Shown: positions 10,486-22,537, counted from the stretch's first letter. The stretch is 64,000 bases of DNA from Euphorbia lathyris (GCF_963576675.1 NC_088913.1:22084001-22148000); one strand, 5' to 3'. Translations and numbers: made by a program. The notes: a model not told the origin generated them from the letters alone.

Positions 10486-13387
10486 ACGTCGTTTTGGTGA
10501 AGAAGGCAGGCGGATCCTACCGTATGTGCATTGACTTTACGGATCTCAACAAAGCTTGTCCCAAGGACAATTATCCTCTGCCGTTTATTGGCATACTCGT
10601 AGATGGAACCACTGGACATGCTATGTATTCCTTCACGGACGTGAAGTCGAGTTATCATCAAATCCCCATGGAGCCTTCGGATAGAATCAAGACCTCGTTC
10701 GTGACCCACCAAGCCACTTATTGCTTCAAGGTCATGCCCTTTGGGCTCAAGAACGCAAGTGCCACCTATCAGCGGATGATGAACAAAATATTCGCAGAAA
10801 GCAAAGGTGATAACTACTCTGTCTATGTAGATGACATGATCATCAAAAGCACCACTGTGGAGAAGCATGCAGATGATGTAAGGGAGGTACTGGCTGTACT
10901 CCGACGCCACAATATTAAGCTAAACCCGGAAAAATGTACTTTTGGTGCAACATATGGAAAGTTCCTGGGATTAATGATTAGTGAAAAAGGAGTGAGCCCA
11001 AATCCCGATAAAGTTAAGTCTGTTCTGGAAATGCAGGCACCACGGAACATCAGGGAAGTGCAACGCCTCAACGGGCGGATCGTGGCCTTGGGCAGGTTTA
11101 TTTCCTGTTCAGCTTGTAGGTGTCAGCCCGTTTATGAAGTCATCAAGAAGCAAAAGGCATTCGAGTGGAATGAGGATTGTGAAAGGGCTTTCGAGGGGAT
11201 CAAACGGTTTCTCACGGAACCGCCCATGATGAGCCGACCCCTAAAAGGTGAAAATCTCTACATGTATGTCTCAGTTACAGAGAAAGATGTGTGCACAGTC
11301 ATGATAAGAGAAGAGGATGGCCAGCAGTATCCTATCTATTATGTGAGCAAAGTATTGAAGGATTCTGAAGCCAGGTATTCTAAACTTGATAAAATGGCTC
11401 TGGCCGTCATCACCACCGCAATTCGCCTTAGGCCATACTTCCAGGCCCACACTATCATAGTTCGTACAAATATACCCATGAGAAAGGTATTGCAAAAGCC
11501 TGATACTTCAGGGAGATTAATGGAATGGGCAATTCGCCTCGGAGAATTTGATGTGCGATATGAGAGCCGGACCGCCTTGAAAAGTCAGGTCTTGGCAGAC
11601 TTTGTGAATGAATTCACAGAGGAAGGGGTGAATCTCCCTAAATCTCAAGTAGAGGAGTGGACGATGTACACGGATGGGGCTTCCTCTGCAGATGGAGCTG
11701 GCATAGGTATCGTGATCAAGGGCCCCCAGTACATAAAATTACGGTACGCATTAAAGTTGGATTTCCATGCCACCAACAATGCCGCAGAATATGAGGCTCT
11801 AATATTAGGGTTACGCCTGCTTAAAGAAATCACTCCCGAGCGGATCGTGATCTATAGTGACTCCAAGTTGATGGTCAATCAAGTGATCAAAAATTATGAG
11901 ATGAAGGATGACGTTCTGGCCAAATACGTTGCCGAGGTCAAAAAGTTGCTGGATCACCTTGAAGCTAAAGAAACCAAATGGGAATTGGTCCATGTGCCCC
12001 GAGAATCAAACACTGAAGCCGATCACCTAGCGAAAATGGCTTCCAGTGAAGAAAGTTGGACAGATCCACAATGTCCCTTCGAGGTTAAAGCAGCTCCGGC
12101 ATTCGTCTCCGAAGAAGTATCCCTACTCACAACAGTGGGGGATGATTGGCGGACAGCCCTTCGCCAGTATTTGTCAGAGGGAGCTCTACCCATCGATAAG
12201 GAGGAGGCTCAGCGGATCGTCAGAAAAGCGGCCTATTTCTCCATGATCAACGATTGCCTCTATAGAAAGTCATTTAGCCATCCATGGTTAAAATGCATTC
12301 TGCCAGAAGAGGGACAACAGGTCCTCAAGGAGCTGCACGAGGGATCATGTGGGGCCCATGAGGCATCCGCCACTATCTTAAAAAAATCCAGGTTAGGAGG
12401 GTTTTATTGGCCCACTGCCGAGCTTGATGCACAAAAATTGGTGGAATCATGCCATAGTTGTCAGATTCATGCGAATGAATCACACACGGCCAAACATCTC
12501 CAGAGGCCTATCATTGAAGGGCGACCCTTTGCCATCTGGGGAATTGACATCGTTGGACCGTTTCCTCCAACTCGTAGACAGAGGAAATACATGGTAGTGG
12601 CAGTAGATCACTTCACCAAGTGGGTAGAAGCCAAAGCTGTCTCCTCCATCACGGCCGAACGAATGGTGGAATTTGTTAAAGACAATATCGTGGGAAGATA
12701 TGGCGTACCCCACACCATCATCACTGATAACGGAACACAGTTCAACTGTGACGAATTCAAAACTTTCTGTGAGAAATTGGGCATTTTGAACAGATTCGCC
12801 TCCGTTTATTATCCTCAATCCAACGGTATGACTGAAGTTACGAATCAGACGATCGTAAAAGGAATAAAGAAAAGATTGGGGGAACATGATAAGAAGTGGG
12901 CGGATCAGTTGACAAGCGTCTTATGGGCGTATCGCACCACTCCTAGAACGGCCACAGGAGAAACACCATTTGCCTCTCTCATGGCGTGGAAGCTGTAATC
13001 CCGATTGAAATACTGGTCCCAAGTGATAGAGTTGCATTCTATTGCGAGGAGGCTAACAACCACAGACTAACAGAGAGTCTTGATCAAGTGGAGGAGCGAA
13101 GAGACAAGGCTTATGTACGTATAGCGGCATACAAGCAGCGGATCGCCGCTTACCATGACAAAAATGCCAAACCTGTAGACCTGAATATGGGAGACCTCGT
13201 GCTCCGCAAGGCGGACAAGATCCAGTATCGAGAAGGAAAGGGCAAGCTAGGGCTCACCTGGACAGGACCATATCAAATAGTGGACAAGATTGGGTTCGCC
13301 ACATTTAAGATTCAAGACATGGAGGGGAACACATTACCACGCACGTGGAACCTCCAAAATCTCCGCAAATACTTTGTCAAAAAATAA
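10443..13387 (+). pseudogene. pol: RT - RNase H - second RNase H - integrase of the Tat-lineage element
   Basis: The first long frame (10443-12998) encodes RT with YRMCIDFTDLN, KVMPFGLKNA and the catalytic YVDDM near residue 128. A first RNase H region follows, then a second RNase H opening with WTMYTDGASS (about 11658) with NAAEYEAL, IYSDSKL and NTEADHLAK. Integrase follows: a zinc-binding HE-x-SATI ... CHSCQ region, then DDE residues in GIDIVG, ITDNGTQF and NGMTEVTN. The frame shifts near 12985, and the integrase tail (12986-13387, GKLGLTWTGPYQI) lies in another frame, ending at TAA. No true ATG opens this region; it is joined to the protease by a frameshift near 10440. The second RNase H is diagnostic of the Tat lineage. 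Confidence 0.88.
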
Positions 13388-14046
13388 GATGTACATACGG
13401 TCTTGAGTACTCTTTTTCCTTTAGTAAGCTTTTTTCCCATGTGGTTTTTCTTATTAAAGGTTTTAACGAGGCTCACATGTAAGACCTGCTTGCTGTAATA
13501 AGGCATTTCTCCTATCAATAAACATCAATTGTTCTATTGTCTATGTTCTTTTTAAAAATTTTATTGCAGCAATATAAATATTCCAGTCTTAAAAAGAAGG
13601 GGGGCATCCAACGCTCTCCACATTGAGAAAGTACTGCTATCTTATAGCTACTTTTTCTCCTCAAAGATAAGAGGACAAGTCTCATGGGCAGATCCATCTC
13701 TAAAGGATCCCCATTCGAAATAGAGTTAAAACGATCCTTGGACGCAAGGTCTTACACTCTCTTACTCCCTTTCCAAAGAAGGGTCTACAAAGTCCTCTAG
13801 GCGAATCACTTCACCTCAAAGATAGGCCGCAAGATGATCCCTGAAGGCAGCTTTACTTCCGCTAAAGGAATAAAATAGCTTCAAACCTTCACAAAGGTTC
13901 GCACAATAGAGTATGGCTGGCCACCTACTCCAAAATAAATCCTAGACGCTTATATATTTACTTACGCAAATGTAAAGGTAAAACAAATAGCTACCATGAG
14001 GATTAAACAAATTTTACTTAACAAGTTTTACAAAATAAAAAAGGCA
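13388..14046. other. Non-coding spacer between pol and the antisense gene
   Basis: No coding frame is supported here. The stretch separates the plus-strand pol stop from the end of the minus-strand gene, so both transcripts would need 3' ends within it. Confidence 0.5.
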
Positions 14047-16302
14047 TCAAGTAATCACAGGAGCATCCTCCTTAAAACTCTTCTCGCCAGAAGCACCCGC
14101 TTGAGAGGCTTCCTTCTCGACAGCCTCGGATACGCTCGCCAAGGGGACTTCCTTTTCCACAGAAAGTGTTTCCCCAGGAAGAACGATGCCATCGGTTATC
14201 AGCTCCTCGCCAGACTTTGGGGGCACTTCTTCAAGATCCACTAGCTGGACGGTGGTGGCAGGTTTGCTTTCTTCAACGGGTCCCTTCATCCATTTCCGAA
14301 CATAGTCTCGGAGGTATTCCTTGATGTCAGGAATTTTGTTAAATTTAAGAACATCTTCTGGCTCTGGAACGGCGAACTACGGATTTGTGAAATCGATCTC
14401 AGGATGCGCCAGCGAAACATACCCCATGATCAGTTCGTCGTAAAAGAAAGCCTGCTCGCTAGCCATGTACTCAGCTTCTCCTACAGCATTCTCGAGCTCC
14501 TTGAAATCAGCCTCGATCTTCTCCTTCAGCTTCTTTATCTCGGCATCCTTAAGGGACATGACAGTCATGGCGGATGCTATATTCGCCCTGGCATCGGCTA
14601 TTTCCTTCTCCAGCCTATCTATGGTAGCCTTATCCGCCACACCTTGAAGGAGCTCCGCCTCCATAGCACGTATGCGAGTGTACATCTGTCAAAGGCAAAT
14701 CCTGTCGTCAAGAATGAAAGAACAAAGGTATAGCTTTTTCTGACAAAGTTCCTTTCTAATAAGGGGACCTACCGTAAGAAGCTCAGTCTTCCCCCTTTGC
14801 GCATGAATCGATCCGGGAATCTGATTCTGATTCCTCTACACTTCGCCTAACTGGCCCAGAGCCTCATCCAAGTCATTGATAACAGACTCATTCTCTAAGG
14901 ATCCCTCGGCCCCATACTTAGCGGACCAGTATTTGCCTAGGTCAGGCTTCGCCGTCTGCACGGAGAAGTAAGGATCAAAACTTAAATTCTAAACATAATG
15001 AACGAGCAAAAGATAAGGGCGACCTACTTGTTCCATCTCCCCCGCAGGCATGGCGCATCGCATGGCGTCCGCCATAAACTTGGGACCACCAGAAGCTGCA
15101 GGCTTCCTCCTTTTCAGAGGCAGATCGACCATTGCATCCGCCAGACGTTTCCCCGTGTCCTTTTGAGGATTCGCCACCTGAGCTTTCTTACGGGCCTCGT
15201 CCTCCAACAACTTCCTACGCTTCTCTGCAAGAGCGTGATTGGCCTTAGATAAACCCCTGCCAAAGAAAACAATAAAGTAATCAAGGTTCAAGAAGAAAAC
15301 AAAGTTACATTGATCAAACTGTGTAATCTTCGAGTAAATGAACTTGTCCCCATCTTTGCGAATCAGGGGAATATCGCTCATCATGAAGGCTAAAGCATCC
15401 GCATATGTCCAGGCATCCGCCTTGACACTCTTCATGAGGTCCGCCACTACCTCATCACTCGCCGTCAAAATTCGTATATCACCCGCCATATGCAGAGGTT
15501 TGGGATTCCAGAATGTTGGAAAACCCAGTGATTCGCCCTCGTTTATCTTCACGTAGAAAAATTTCTCATCCCAACAGTGGACATTGGACATTTTGCCACT
15601 GAATGGCGAATACACTCCAAATTTTGCAAAAGTAAGAAACGACTCTGACTTTCGCTTTAACGGTTTGTGAAAAGCTCTAAAGATCCGCCCAGTGTATACT
15701 ACCCCTAAGTTCGAGGCTAGATAGCAATCTAAAGCAATATCCAACCAGCCATTAGGGTGTAGTTGGCTGGCGGTGATATCAAAATAGGAAAGGATGTCCG
15801 CCATCATCTTGGGAAGAGGAAGTCGGAATCCTCTCTCCACGTGACTACAATACACAGTTAAAAAGCCACTTGGCGGACAGGAGGGACGTTGATGAGCCGC
15901 CGCTAATTGAGTCTCATAGTTATTAATCCATGGGAAGCGAATCACTAGATCCGCCAGATCCACGACACTCATGCGAGACGAAGTGGACTCCGCTCGGGGA
16001 TTGTTTTTCCTAGGTTGGGAAAAGGAAGAGGCCATTGTTCCCAAAAAACGCCTAAAATCTATGGCCGGCACGGCACCGGTGGCCGAAGTAGAAAGAATTT
16101 GACTCCTAGTGGAACGAGTTTGATAGCGATTACACGCCGAGTTACGCAACTCGGCTAAATCGGAACAAGCTGTGTCCTCGGAGGAAGATGAATTTTCCGA
16201 TGACGACATAGTCCAACTAAAACTAACCACAATTTCGGGAGGAGGGGTCAAATTAAAAAGCTCGGAGGTTGATCTAGAAGAGGACGAAGAACTCCTAAAC
16301 AT
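14047..16302 (-). pseudogene. Antisense ORF of the Tat element, with two apparent introns
   Basis: The minus-strand reading starts at ATG 16302. Exon 1 (16302-15028) has a Ser-rich start, then a domain with VERGFRLPLPKMM, GWLDIALD and GRIFRAF, matching the putative gypsy-type transposon domain, and a basic tail. Two GT-AG gaps keep the frame (both phase 0): 15027-14956 (72 nt) and 14772-14686 (87 nt). Exon 2 is 14955-14773; exon 3 (14685-14047) encodes a coiled-coil rich in E, K, A and an acidic end. In-frame TAG codons at 14838-14836 and 14379-14377 break it. Its function is unknown. Antisense ORFs at this position are known from Tat-type elements. A T-rich stretch at 15257-15308 looks intron-like but is only 52 nt and would not keep the frame. 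Confidence 0.7.
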
Positions 16303-16582
16303 TCAGAAAAAATAGAATGAGAAAAGATGAACTTACATGTAAGAAAGCTTTGAAGGAACTCTGAAACTCCCAGGAAAAGCTTCAAGCAGGGAAAAGGTAA
16401 ACGGAAACGAAATAGGGAAGAAAGAGAAAGAGAAGGAAGAAGAAGGCGTCTTCTCTTTCCTTGGACAGGGCGCTTGTTACACGTGTCACTCTGCGATTGG
16501 CATCGAACAGAGTGCTCATTAATGCAGGTAGTCATGACGGCGCGTAGAAGCTCAAAAGCCCTAAAGGACTTTAAGGGAACTT

Positions 16583-16590
16583 AGGGGGGC
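16583..16590 (+). other. Polypurine tract of the Tat-lineage element
   Basis: AGGGGGGC lies just upstream of the 3' LTR start (16594), where plus-strand DNA priming would occur. Confidence 0.6.
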
Positions 16591-16593
16591 TTT

Positions 16594-17073
16594 TGATAAC
16601 ATTGAGATATTATCCCGAGGACTAAGGGGGATATTCACCTAAAGAAACGCCACGTATTGACAAGATCCGACTGGCGGATCACCGGATCTCCAAGGTCCCA
16701 TCAAAAGAGACCCGCCGGCGAACCTATGAGGCGAATCTCCTTGAACACTCATTCGCCATTATAACGGCTGGGCTGACCTGGCCATAAAGACCATTAATGA
16801 GCTATCAATTAGCTAACCGTCAGCTTAAGGATAACTTGTAACCGCCATTAATGGAACATTAATGGAGACTTTCTAGTTACTGAAGGTTACAACTTTCTAG
16901 CTATATATAGCCTACGTCTCAGGCTATCCAGGTACACATTCCCTTACCCTTTGTCAATTCAGTTTGCCTTCTTGTTCTTCCTTACTGACTTTGGCATCGG
17001 AGCTTCCCCCCGTCGAATCCAACGACGCCCTCACAGGGACGGAAGTTGATCAGAATTTCTCCACTTGTCATCA
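16594..17073 (+). repeat. 3' LTR of the Tat-lineage element
   Basis: It is 480 bp and carries an extra AATGGAACATT relative to the 5' LTR. It is followed by the TSD copy AACTT at 17074-17078. Confidence 0.9.
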
Positions 17074-17168
17074 AACTTAATATAGTATTTATACGTTATC
17101 TCTTACACACATCCAAAAAAATCTCTATTGGCTTGAAATGTGTATTACGATATATATATATATATATA

Positions 17169-18673
17169 TAGGGTCGGCTCTAGGGGGAGGCCGCCTAGGG
17201 CCTCCGACTTACCGAGGCCTCTGATCGGAATTCTTTTAAAATTTGATAATTATTAAAAAAATTATGGTTAAAAGGTATATAGATTTAAATATATAACAAA
17301 AGATACTGCTTAGTTGAATGGTAAAGAGATAGAGCAAATGTTTATAAGGGTGAGGGTTTGATTCCCTAGAATAACATTTTTTTGTTCATATTTTCTCTTA
17401 TTTTTTCTTTGACAACACGAATGTATAAATTATTACTTTGTTATCATAGTTATTTTTAAATTTTTTATTTTTTAATAAATTACAAGATGAAATTCACTTA
17501 TAAATTGTAATTTGGTGCAAGTGTTATTTAGACTCTGATTTATTTAAAATTTTAATATTTGGCCACTAATTTATTATTTGATCACATTTAGACCATAAAC
17601 TATTTAAATTGATGAAATTTCACTCAATTTTGATGATTCCTTGGATCAACATTTATTGGTTTATTTTTTCTCTTATTTTTTTTCTTTCTTTTGACAACAC
17701 ATGTATTGATTTTTTCTGAACTTTTTTTCATATTTGGAAACAATGTATAAACTATTATTTTGTTATTGTAGTGATTTTTAAATTTTTTATTTTTTTAATT
17801 ACAAGACGAAATGCACTTATAAATTACAATTTGTAATTTGGTATAAAATGTTATTTAGACTCTGATTTATTTAAAATTTTAATATTTGGCCACTAATTTA
17901 TCATTTGGTCACATTTGGACCATATACTATTCAAATTGATGAAATTCTACTTAATTTTGACGAGGTCTTGATAAAATTGTTTTTTATGACATGTGGTGAT
18001 ATTTTGACATATGAGCTTGACATACCGTATGTTTTAAAGTTGATTTACCCAAATAATTAATGAGATTAAAACAAGAAAATAAATCTCTAAACTAAAATTT
18101 ATCAAGTCTACTTATCAAAATATCATCATATGTGAATAATTCTATTAAGTTTCCATCCAAATTGGATTAAAATTTCACCAATTGGGATAGTTCAATGGCC
18201 AAATGATAAAATTTTGGATAGATCAAGCGCCAAATGACAAGATTCATTGGATCAATCGATGTCCAAATAGTGATTTAAGCCTGTAATTCATAATAAATAC
18301 GCGACTCAACCAATTTTCAATCTCGAAGATAAATTCTTCTCTTTCTTTCAATAGAATCTTGCGATTAGATTCAAGTTCAGCCGTCCAAGATTAATTTCCA
18401 GAAATTAATACTTTGTCGTCTGCTTGCTTCTCGCATGACTGGTGAGAAGAAACTTGATTTTAAATATATAAAGAAAACTCAATTTTACATGTGAAAAGCA
18501 AGAAGAATAATAATTTCTTAGCTTTATATTATTATTATATGACTTGAATTGTAGTTAATAATTTATTGATTTTACTATTTAATATTTATTATTTCTAAAA
18601 TAGTATTAGATTTAGATATGAAAAAAAAATGCACAATACGTCTAGGGCCTCCAAAATGCTGGAGACGGCCCTA
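17169..18673. mobile_element. hAT-like non-autonomous element inserted in a TA repeat
   Basis: Termini TAGGGTCGGCTCTAG and, reverse-complemented, TAGGGCCGTCTCCAG form imperfect inverted repeats. The subterminal TAGGGCCTCC is shared inverted. It sits in (TA)n on both sides, consistent with an 8-bp TATATATA duplication that the microsatellite masks. The interior is non-coding. It contains a direct duplication of about 250-290 bp (17397-17630 against 17655-17950, both with TTATTTAGACTCTGATTTAT) and a tRNA-like box pair near 17307-17370. Confidence 0.6.
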
Positions 18674-18699
18674 TATATATATATATATATTTTTAAAAG

Positions 18700-18855
18700 T
18701 TGTGCGCAATGCACTTACATTAAACAAAGAAAAATTACATCGAAGATGAAGAAAAACCCTTAACCCACCCCACCCGAATGTGATTCGAACCCATGACCTC
18801 TAGAGTCATAGGTAAGCTCTCAACCAACAGGCTAAGAGCTTCACCACATATATAT
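18700..18855 (-). mobile_element. tRNA-derived SINE
   Basis: The minus strand has a box A-like TAGCCTGTTGGTTGAGAG (18835-18818) and a box B GGTTCGAATCA (18791-18781) with tRNA-like spacing, followed by a non-tRNA tail. This is the head of a pol III-type SINE. The cloverleaf is not convincing as a functional tRNA gene. Its TSD is obscured by TA repeats. Confidence 0.6.
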
Positions 18856-18857
18856 TA

Positions 18858-18860
<3 letters not shown>

Positions 18861-18889
<29 letters not shown>
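18861..18889. repeat. (TA)n microsatellite
   Basis: This is a TA dinucleotide run. Similar runs occur at 17148-17170, 18674-18690, 19655-19684, 58650-58699 and 60286-60308. Confidence 0.8.
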
Positions 18890-18896
<7 letters not shown>

Positions 18897-19494
18897 TAAT
18901 AGATGAATAAAATATATATAAATGAACAATTAATAAATTAAAACACACAAGGTCTCATGTACAATCGAACTATTTTTCTACATAAGAGCCAAAAAATTTC
19001 TCTAACATCGTATTTTCCTGAAAAGAGCCAAACAGTTCCTGTTAAAATATAGAACAGAATCCAACTTATGTTTATGTTTCAACTGAACTTAATTTTGTTT
19101 CCATGAGAAAAGAAAATTTGGAATGATAATGACGAAACCGGAGAAATAAAGGCATAACGCTTAAAAGTTTATCAAGAAAGATTGAGAAATGAGCGAAAGA
19201 AAAAGCACAACTTCATCAGTCTCTTATAGCTAGGGAAGTTGAACTTTCAATCCTCGTATCTACCTTTAATATTCGTTCACCAATGAGTTTTCTATGCAAT
19301 AAATTAGAAAAATCTATTTAGAACGGTAAAGGTAAAGATATGTATGTAATATCAGACATTGATGCGTAAAAGTACAATCATTTGACTCCAAAACTTATGT
19401 TATTAGCTAGGTAAAACTTAATATAGTATTTATACGTTATCTCTTACACACATCCAAAAAAATCTCTATTGGCTTGAAATGTGTATTACGATCG

Positions 19495-19650
19495 ATGGTG
19501 CCCGCTATGGTTACTTTGTTTTTTACAAAGTACCATTACTGTAATGATGTGTTTTCACCATTGGATGATGTAGCATAAAATTAATCCAATGGTGAAAACA
19601 CACAAAGTAAGACTTACTTTGTAAAAAACAAAGTAAGCATAGCCTTTACC
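19495..19650. mobile_element. Foldback MITE
   Basis: GGTTACTTTGTTTTTTACAA on the left is mirrored by the reverse complement of TACTTTGTAAAAAACAAAGTAAGC on the right. The inner arms GTTTTCACCATTGGAT and ATCCAATGGTGAAAAC also pair, leaving a loop of under 20 bp. A TACGAT motif flanks both sides. It is non-coding. Confidence 0.65.
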
Positions 19651-19652
19651 TA

Positions 19653-19684
<32 letters not shown>

Positions 19685-19686
<2 letters not shown>

Positions 19687-19752
19687 TGTCCGTTATGGTT
19701 ACTTTGTTTTTAACAAAGTACCGTTACTTGGTGTGGTTTTCACCATTGGATG
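19685..19752. mobile_element. Half copy of the same foldback MITE
   Basis: TTATGGTTACTTTGTTTTTA through TTTTCACCATTGGATGAT repeats only the left arm of the element at 19495. The right arm is absent, so it is a solo arm or a deletion derivative. Confidence 0.5.
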
Positions 19753-19853
19753 ATATATATATGAAATTAATAGATATATGAAATTAAAAGATGAATAAAA
19801 TATATATAAATGAACAATTAATAAATTAAAACACAGAAGGTCTCATGTACAAT

Positions 19854-22230
19854 GAAAAGCTACTACAACATGAGATACAGGTGAATTTCGATGCACTTAT
19901 TATAATTTATAAATAATTGACTTGATTAAATGATTAATTAAATGAAAACCAAATTTGTTTTAAAAGTTTCAATTTAGTTTGAGGAGTGAGACAAATTCAT
20001 CATTGGAGAAATGGATAAATAGGTTCCTCCATCTATTTATCTTTTGTGAACAAGTGTTAGAAAGAGGTCCATATATATGCTTCAGAATAAAATTAAATAA
20101 AAAAATATAAAGAAATTATTTGGATATGAATTATTTATGTTGCTTCCCTTCAAAATAATATAAATAAATAATGGTAGGAGATATAGTTGTAATATTCTGT
20201 GAATAAGAACTTAATTTGGCAATTTCAATCTTCTTACTTCCAAAATGTCAACAAGAAAAAGAGAGAGCATATGTTCTTGAAGGAACTCTTTAAGAAAATT
20301 CATGTTTACCATTTAAGTTGGATTTTTACTTTTTATTTATTTATTTCGAAATAATAATAATTATTATTATTATAAAATTTATGTGATTCCGTGTATTTAT
20401 AAATGAATTAAACCCTTTTTTTTTACTGTTGCGGTATCTAAAATTTTATAATTTTCATTCTATAGTATCATTTGATAACATTTTACCTCTTAAAGTATTC
20501 ATATATGCAACATTCAATTAAATGGAAAACGAGTTTGATGAATATTTCATCACATCTATTCTTGAAAGCAAAACCATACATGACTTGAACTACCTTGTAC
20601 ATGAAAAACCTTTTAGGAGTGGGTCAAGATATTTTAAAAGGTAGCAATTTAGATCTGTCAACTAAACCTAGATGGAGCTATGAAAGCCATGGCTTCCAAT
20701 TCCGGAAGCAATGATTTTTTCATGAAGTTTACTACTAGACAACCTAAAATATTCATTGATCTAATATGACGGGCCATGGACTTTGTAAAATGGGATGGGA
20801 AATGCCCAAATCCTTTGTTAAAAGACAAACTAAGACCTTGAACACTCTAAAGGAATCTCTGAATGATAGAGGAAGAAACCACCCAAGATCATGAGAACAG
20901 ATGGAGCGAAGTTTCGCACCATTGAACGCATCTCAAAAAGAGATCCTCCGTTGGGTCGAAAAGAATAGGTAACACATCTAGTATCCATCGAAGCTAAAAT
21001 CATCCGGACATCGCCATAATGGAACATATGGTGAGTTTCATCAAAGCAACGGTCACGAGACGGAGGATTGTAGGTAATTAGCATGAAGCTTAACAACATC
21101 GAAGAGCAATGGAAACTGGATAGGTTCCTAAAGAGCCTTGAGAAAGCGCTAAGCAACGTGATAGATGCCCAATGAAACGTGTGCCTAGGAAAGTGATCAT
21201 TGACATTGCTGGTGGTACATAAGAGCGCAGATCGGTGAAGCGAAAGAGAATTACTTAACAAATGGAGGTTATCCAAATCCACTTAAGTGACGAAAGATAC
21301 AGGAAGATGGTGGAATCAAATTGATTCCATAGGATGCAAGGGGGAATGGATGATTCTAATACACTTAAGTGACGAGATTCTCATTTCTTATCATATTTTG
21401 TTTAATCAAAACATCAACAAAGAGAATCACGCATTTCCTTTCCCATTCCACACACCGTGACTGTGCTCAACCACACAGTATAGGTTTTACTGCGGTTAAC
21501 TATCTTTAATTATAGTTAACAATTAGTTTCCAATTATTGTTACAGAATGGTTGGATGGTTGGTTAGTTAGAAAGTTAGTTACCCAAGCTATAAAAAGTTG
21601 TTTCATCTTATGAGCCCATCAAAATATATACTATTTTACACAAGCCACACAGAAAAAAAAACATTTTCCCATTTGCAACGTCCAACCCGTCCAACCATGG
21701 ATTGGGCTTGGACATATATATTCATCATTTGATCCGGTTCGGTCCGAATCCGTACAAACCCGCACATAAAATGGATTGGACTTGGGATTTATTTTGAAAA
21801 CCCAAATTGGCCATTGTTTTTAAGAAATTGTTTGTTAATTTTTTATAATAAAGATTTAATTTTGTTAAAATTAAAAGTTACAAATATAAATTTACATTTT
21901 ACTAGTACATATTATAATTTTATTTCTTAGAATTATAATTAATATTTGTTTTTAATTTTTTAATATATATATTAGTTGAACAGACCGGACTGGGCTTGGG
22001 AATTCATTTTTTTACCTCAACCCGACCCGAGCCCGATGTGAATATAATGCGGATTAGACTAGACTTGAACAATATAAATATATAGCGAACCCAACTAGAC
22101 CCGATCCAAGCCCGGCCCGGCCCGACCCAACTCATGAACAGGTCTACTTGCAACATAACAAAAGCTTTGCCTTTTTGCCTTTTAACATCATATCAATATT
22201 TACAAGTTATGACCATAAATATTTAATTAC
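19854..22230. other. AT-rich intergenic region with repeat relics
   Basis: No gene is supported. A short inverted/direct motif CACTTAAGTGACGA occurs at about 21279 and 21361. At 21690-22145 there is GGTTCGGTCCG / GACCCGACCC-type sequence seen in many plant non-autonomous elements and related to sequence at 60300-60450. A 150-codon minus frame at 20830-21282 has no recognisable domain. Confidence 0.4.
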
Positions 22231-22537
22231 TTACCCACCATCATGAAACCAGAAGAGAACTTCAACTGAAAGAAAACATTAAATTTATCTGCAAACCAAA
22301 TACTACAAAACCACTCACAAAAATTAGCAAAAATCTATAGGTGAAAGTTAAATATTCCTAGTAAAAGTTGGCATAGATCTCACCAGATACAACCCATTAA
22401 CAACATCACACTGCTTACATCTTGCAGTTTCAGATTTAAAAAACAAAAACTGCCAACATTTTGCTGCAGTTGTAAATCCGTATGAACATTGCTAAGTTTG
22501 ATCCAAAATTCTCCTTTGTGTCAAAACAGAGTGATTC
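22231..22537 (-). other. 3' UTR region of the acidic protein gene
   Basis: This is AT-rich sequence downstream of the TGA at 22540-22538. No other gene is visible. Confidence 0.4.

Larger units (their letters stand above)
7090..17073 (+). mobile_element. Ty3/gypsy LTR retrotransposon, Tat lineage, about 10 kb, TSD AACTT
   Basis: Direct repeats at 7090-7558 and 16594-17073 begin TGATAAC and end GTCATCA. They are flanked by an exact 5-bp duplication, AACTT (7085-7089 and 17074-17078). Internal order is gag, protease, RT, RNase H, a second RNase H, integrase, then about 3 kb holding an antisense gene, then a purine-rich tract before the 3' LTR. The dual RNase H and the antisense ORF after integrase are characteristic of the Tat lineage (Grande, Retand, Ogre relatives). 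Frameshifts and stops disable the coding capacity. Confidence 0.9.
6641..18965. repeat. Left copy of a tandem duplication, expanded by TE insertions
   Basis: Non-TE parts (6641-7089, about 17074-17160 and about 18889-18965) align in order with 18966-19853 at high identity by eye. The 8-mer TGTACAAT occurs at 6633-6640, 18958-18965 and 19846-19853, i.e. before copy 1, at the junction and at the end of copy 2. The left copy is interrupted by a gypsy element (7090-17073), an hAT-like element (17169-18673) and a SINE (18700-18855). Confidence 0.8.
18966..19853. repeat. Right copy of the tandem duplication (888 bp, retains empty gypsy site)
   Basis: This is the paralog of the sequence flanking the gypsy element. 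The target AACTT is present once, at 19415-19419, in a context identical to the joined flanks of 7089 and 17074. The copy carries its own small foldback elements at 19495-19650 and 19685-19752 instead of the hAT-like element and SINE found in the left copy. No coding potential was recognised. Confidence 0.8.

Noticed and set aside
15257..15308. Third intron in the antisense ORF
   Set aside because: It has GT...AG ends and T-rich content, but at 52 nt it is short for a plant intron and its removal does not keep the reading frame.
18781..18850. tRNA gene
   Set aside because: Box A and B are present, but the arms do not make a convincing cloverleaf and a non-tRNA tail follows, so a SINE is the better reading.
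20830..21282. 150-codon minus-strand frame
   Set aside because: It has no recognisable domain or homology, lies in repeat-rich DNA, and shows no sign of splice sites or coding bias that I can judge by eye.
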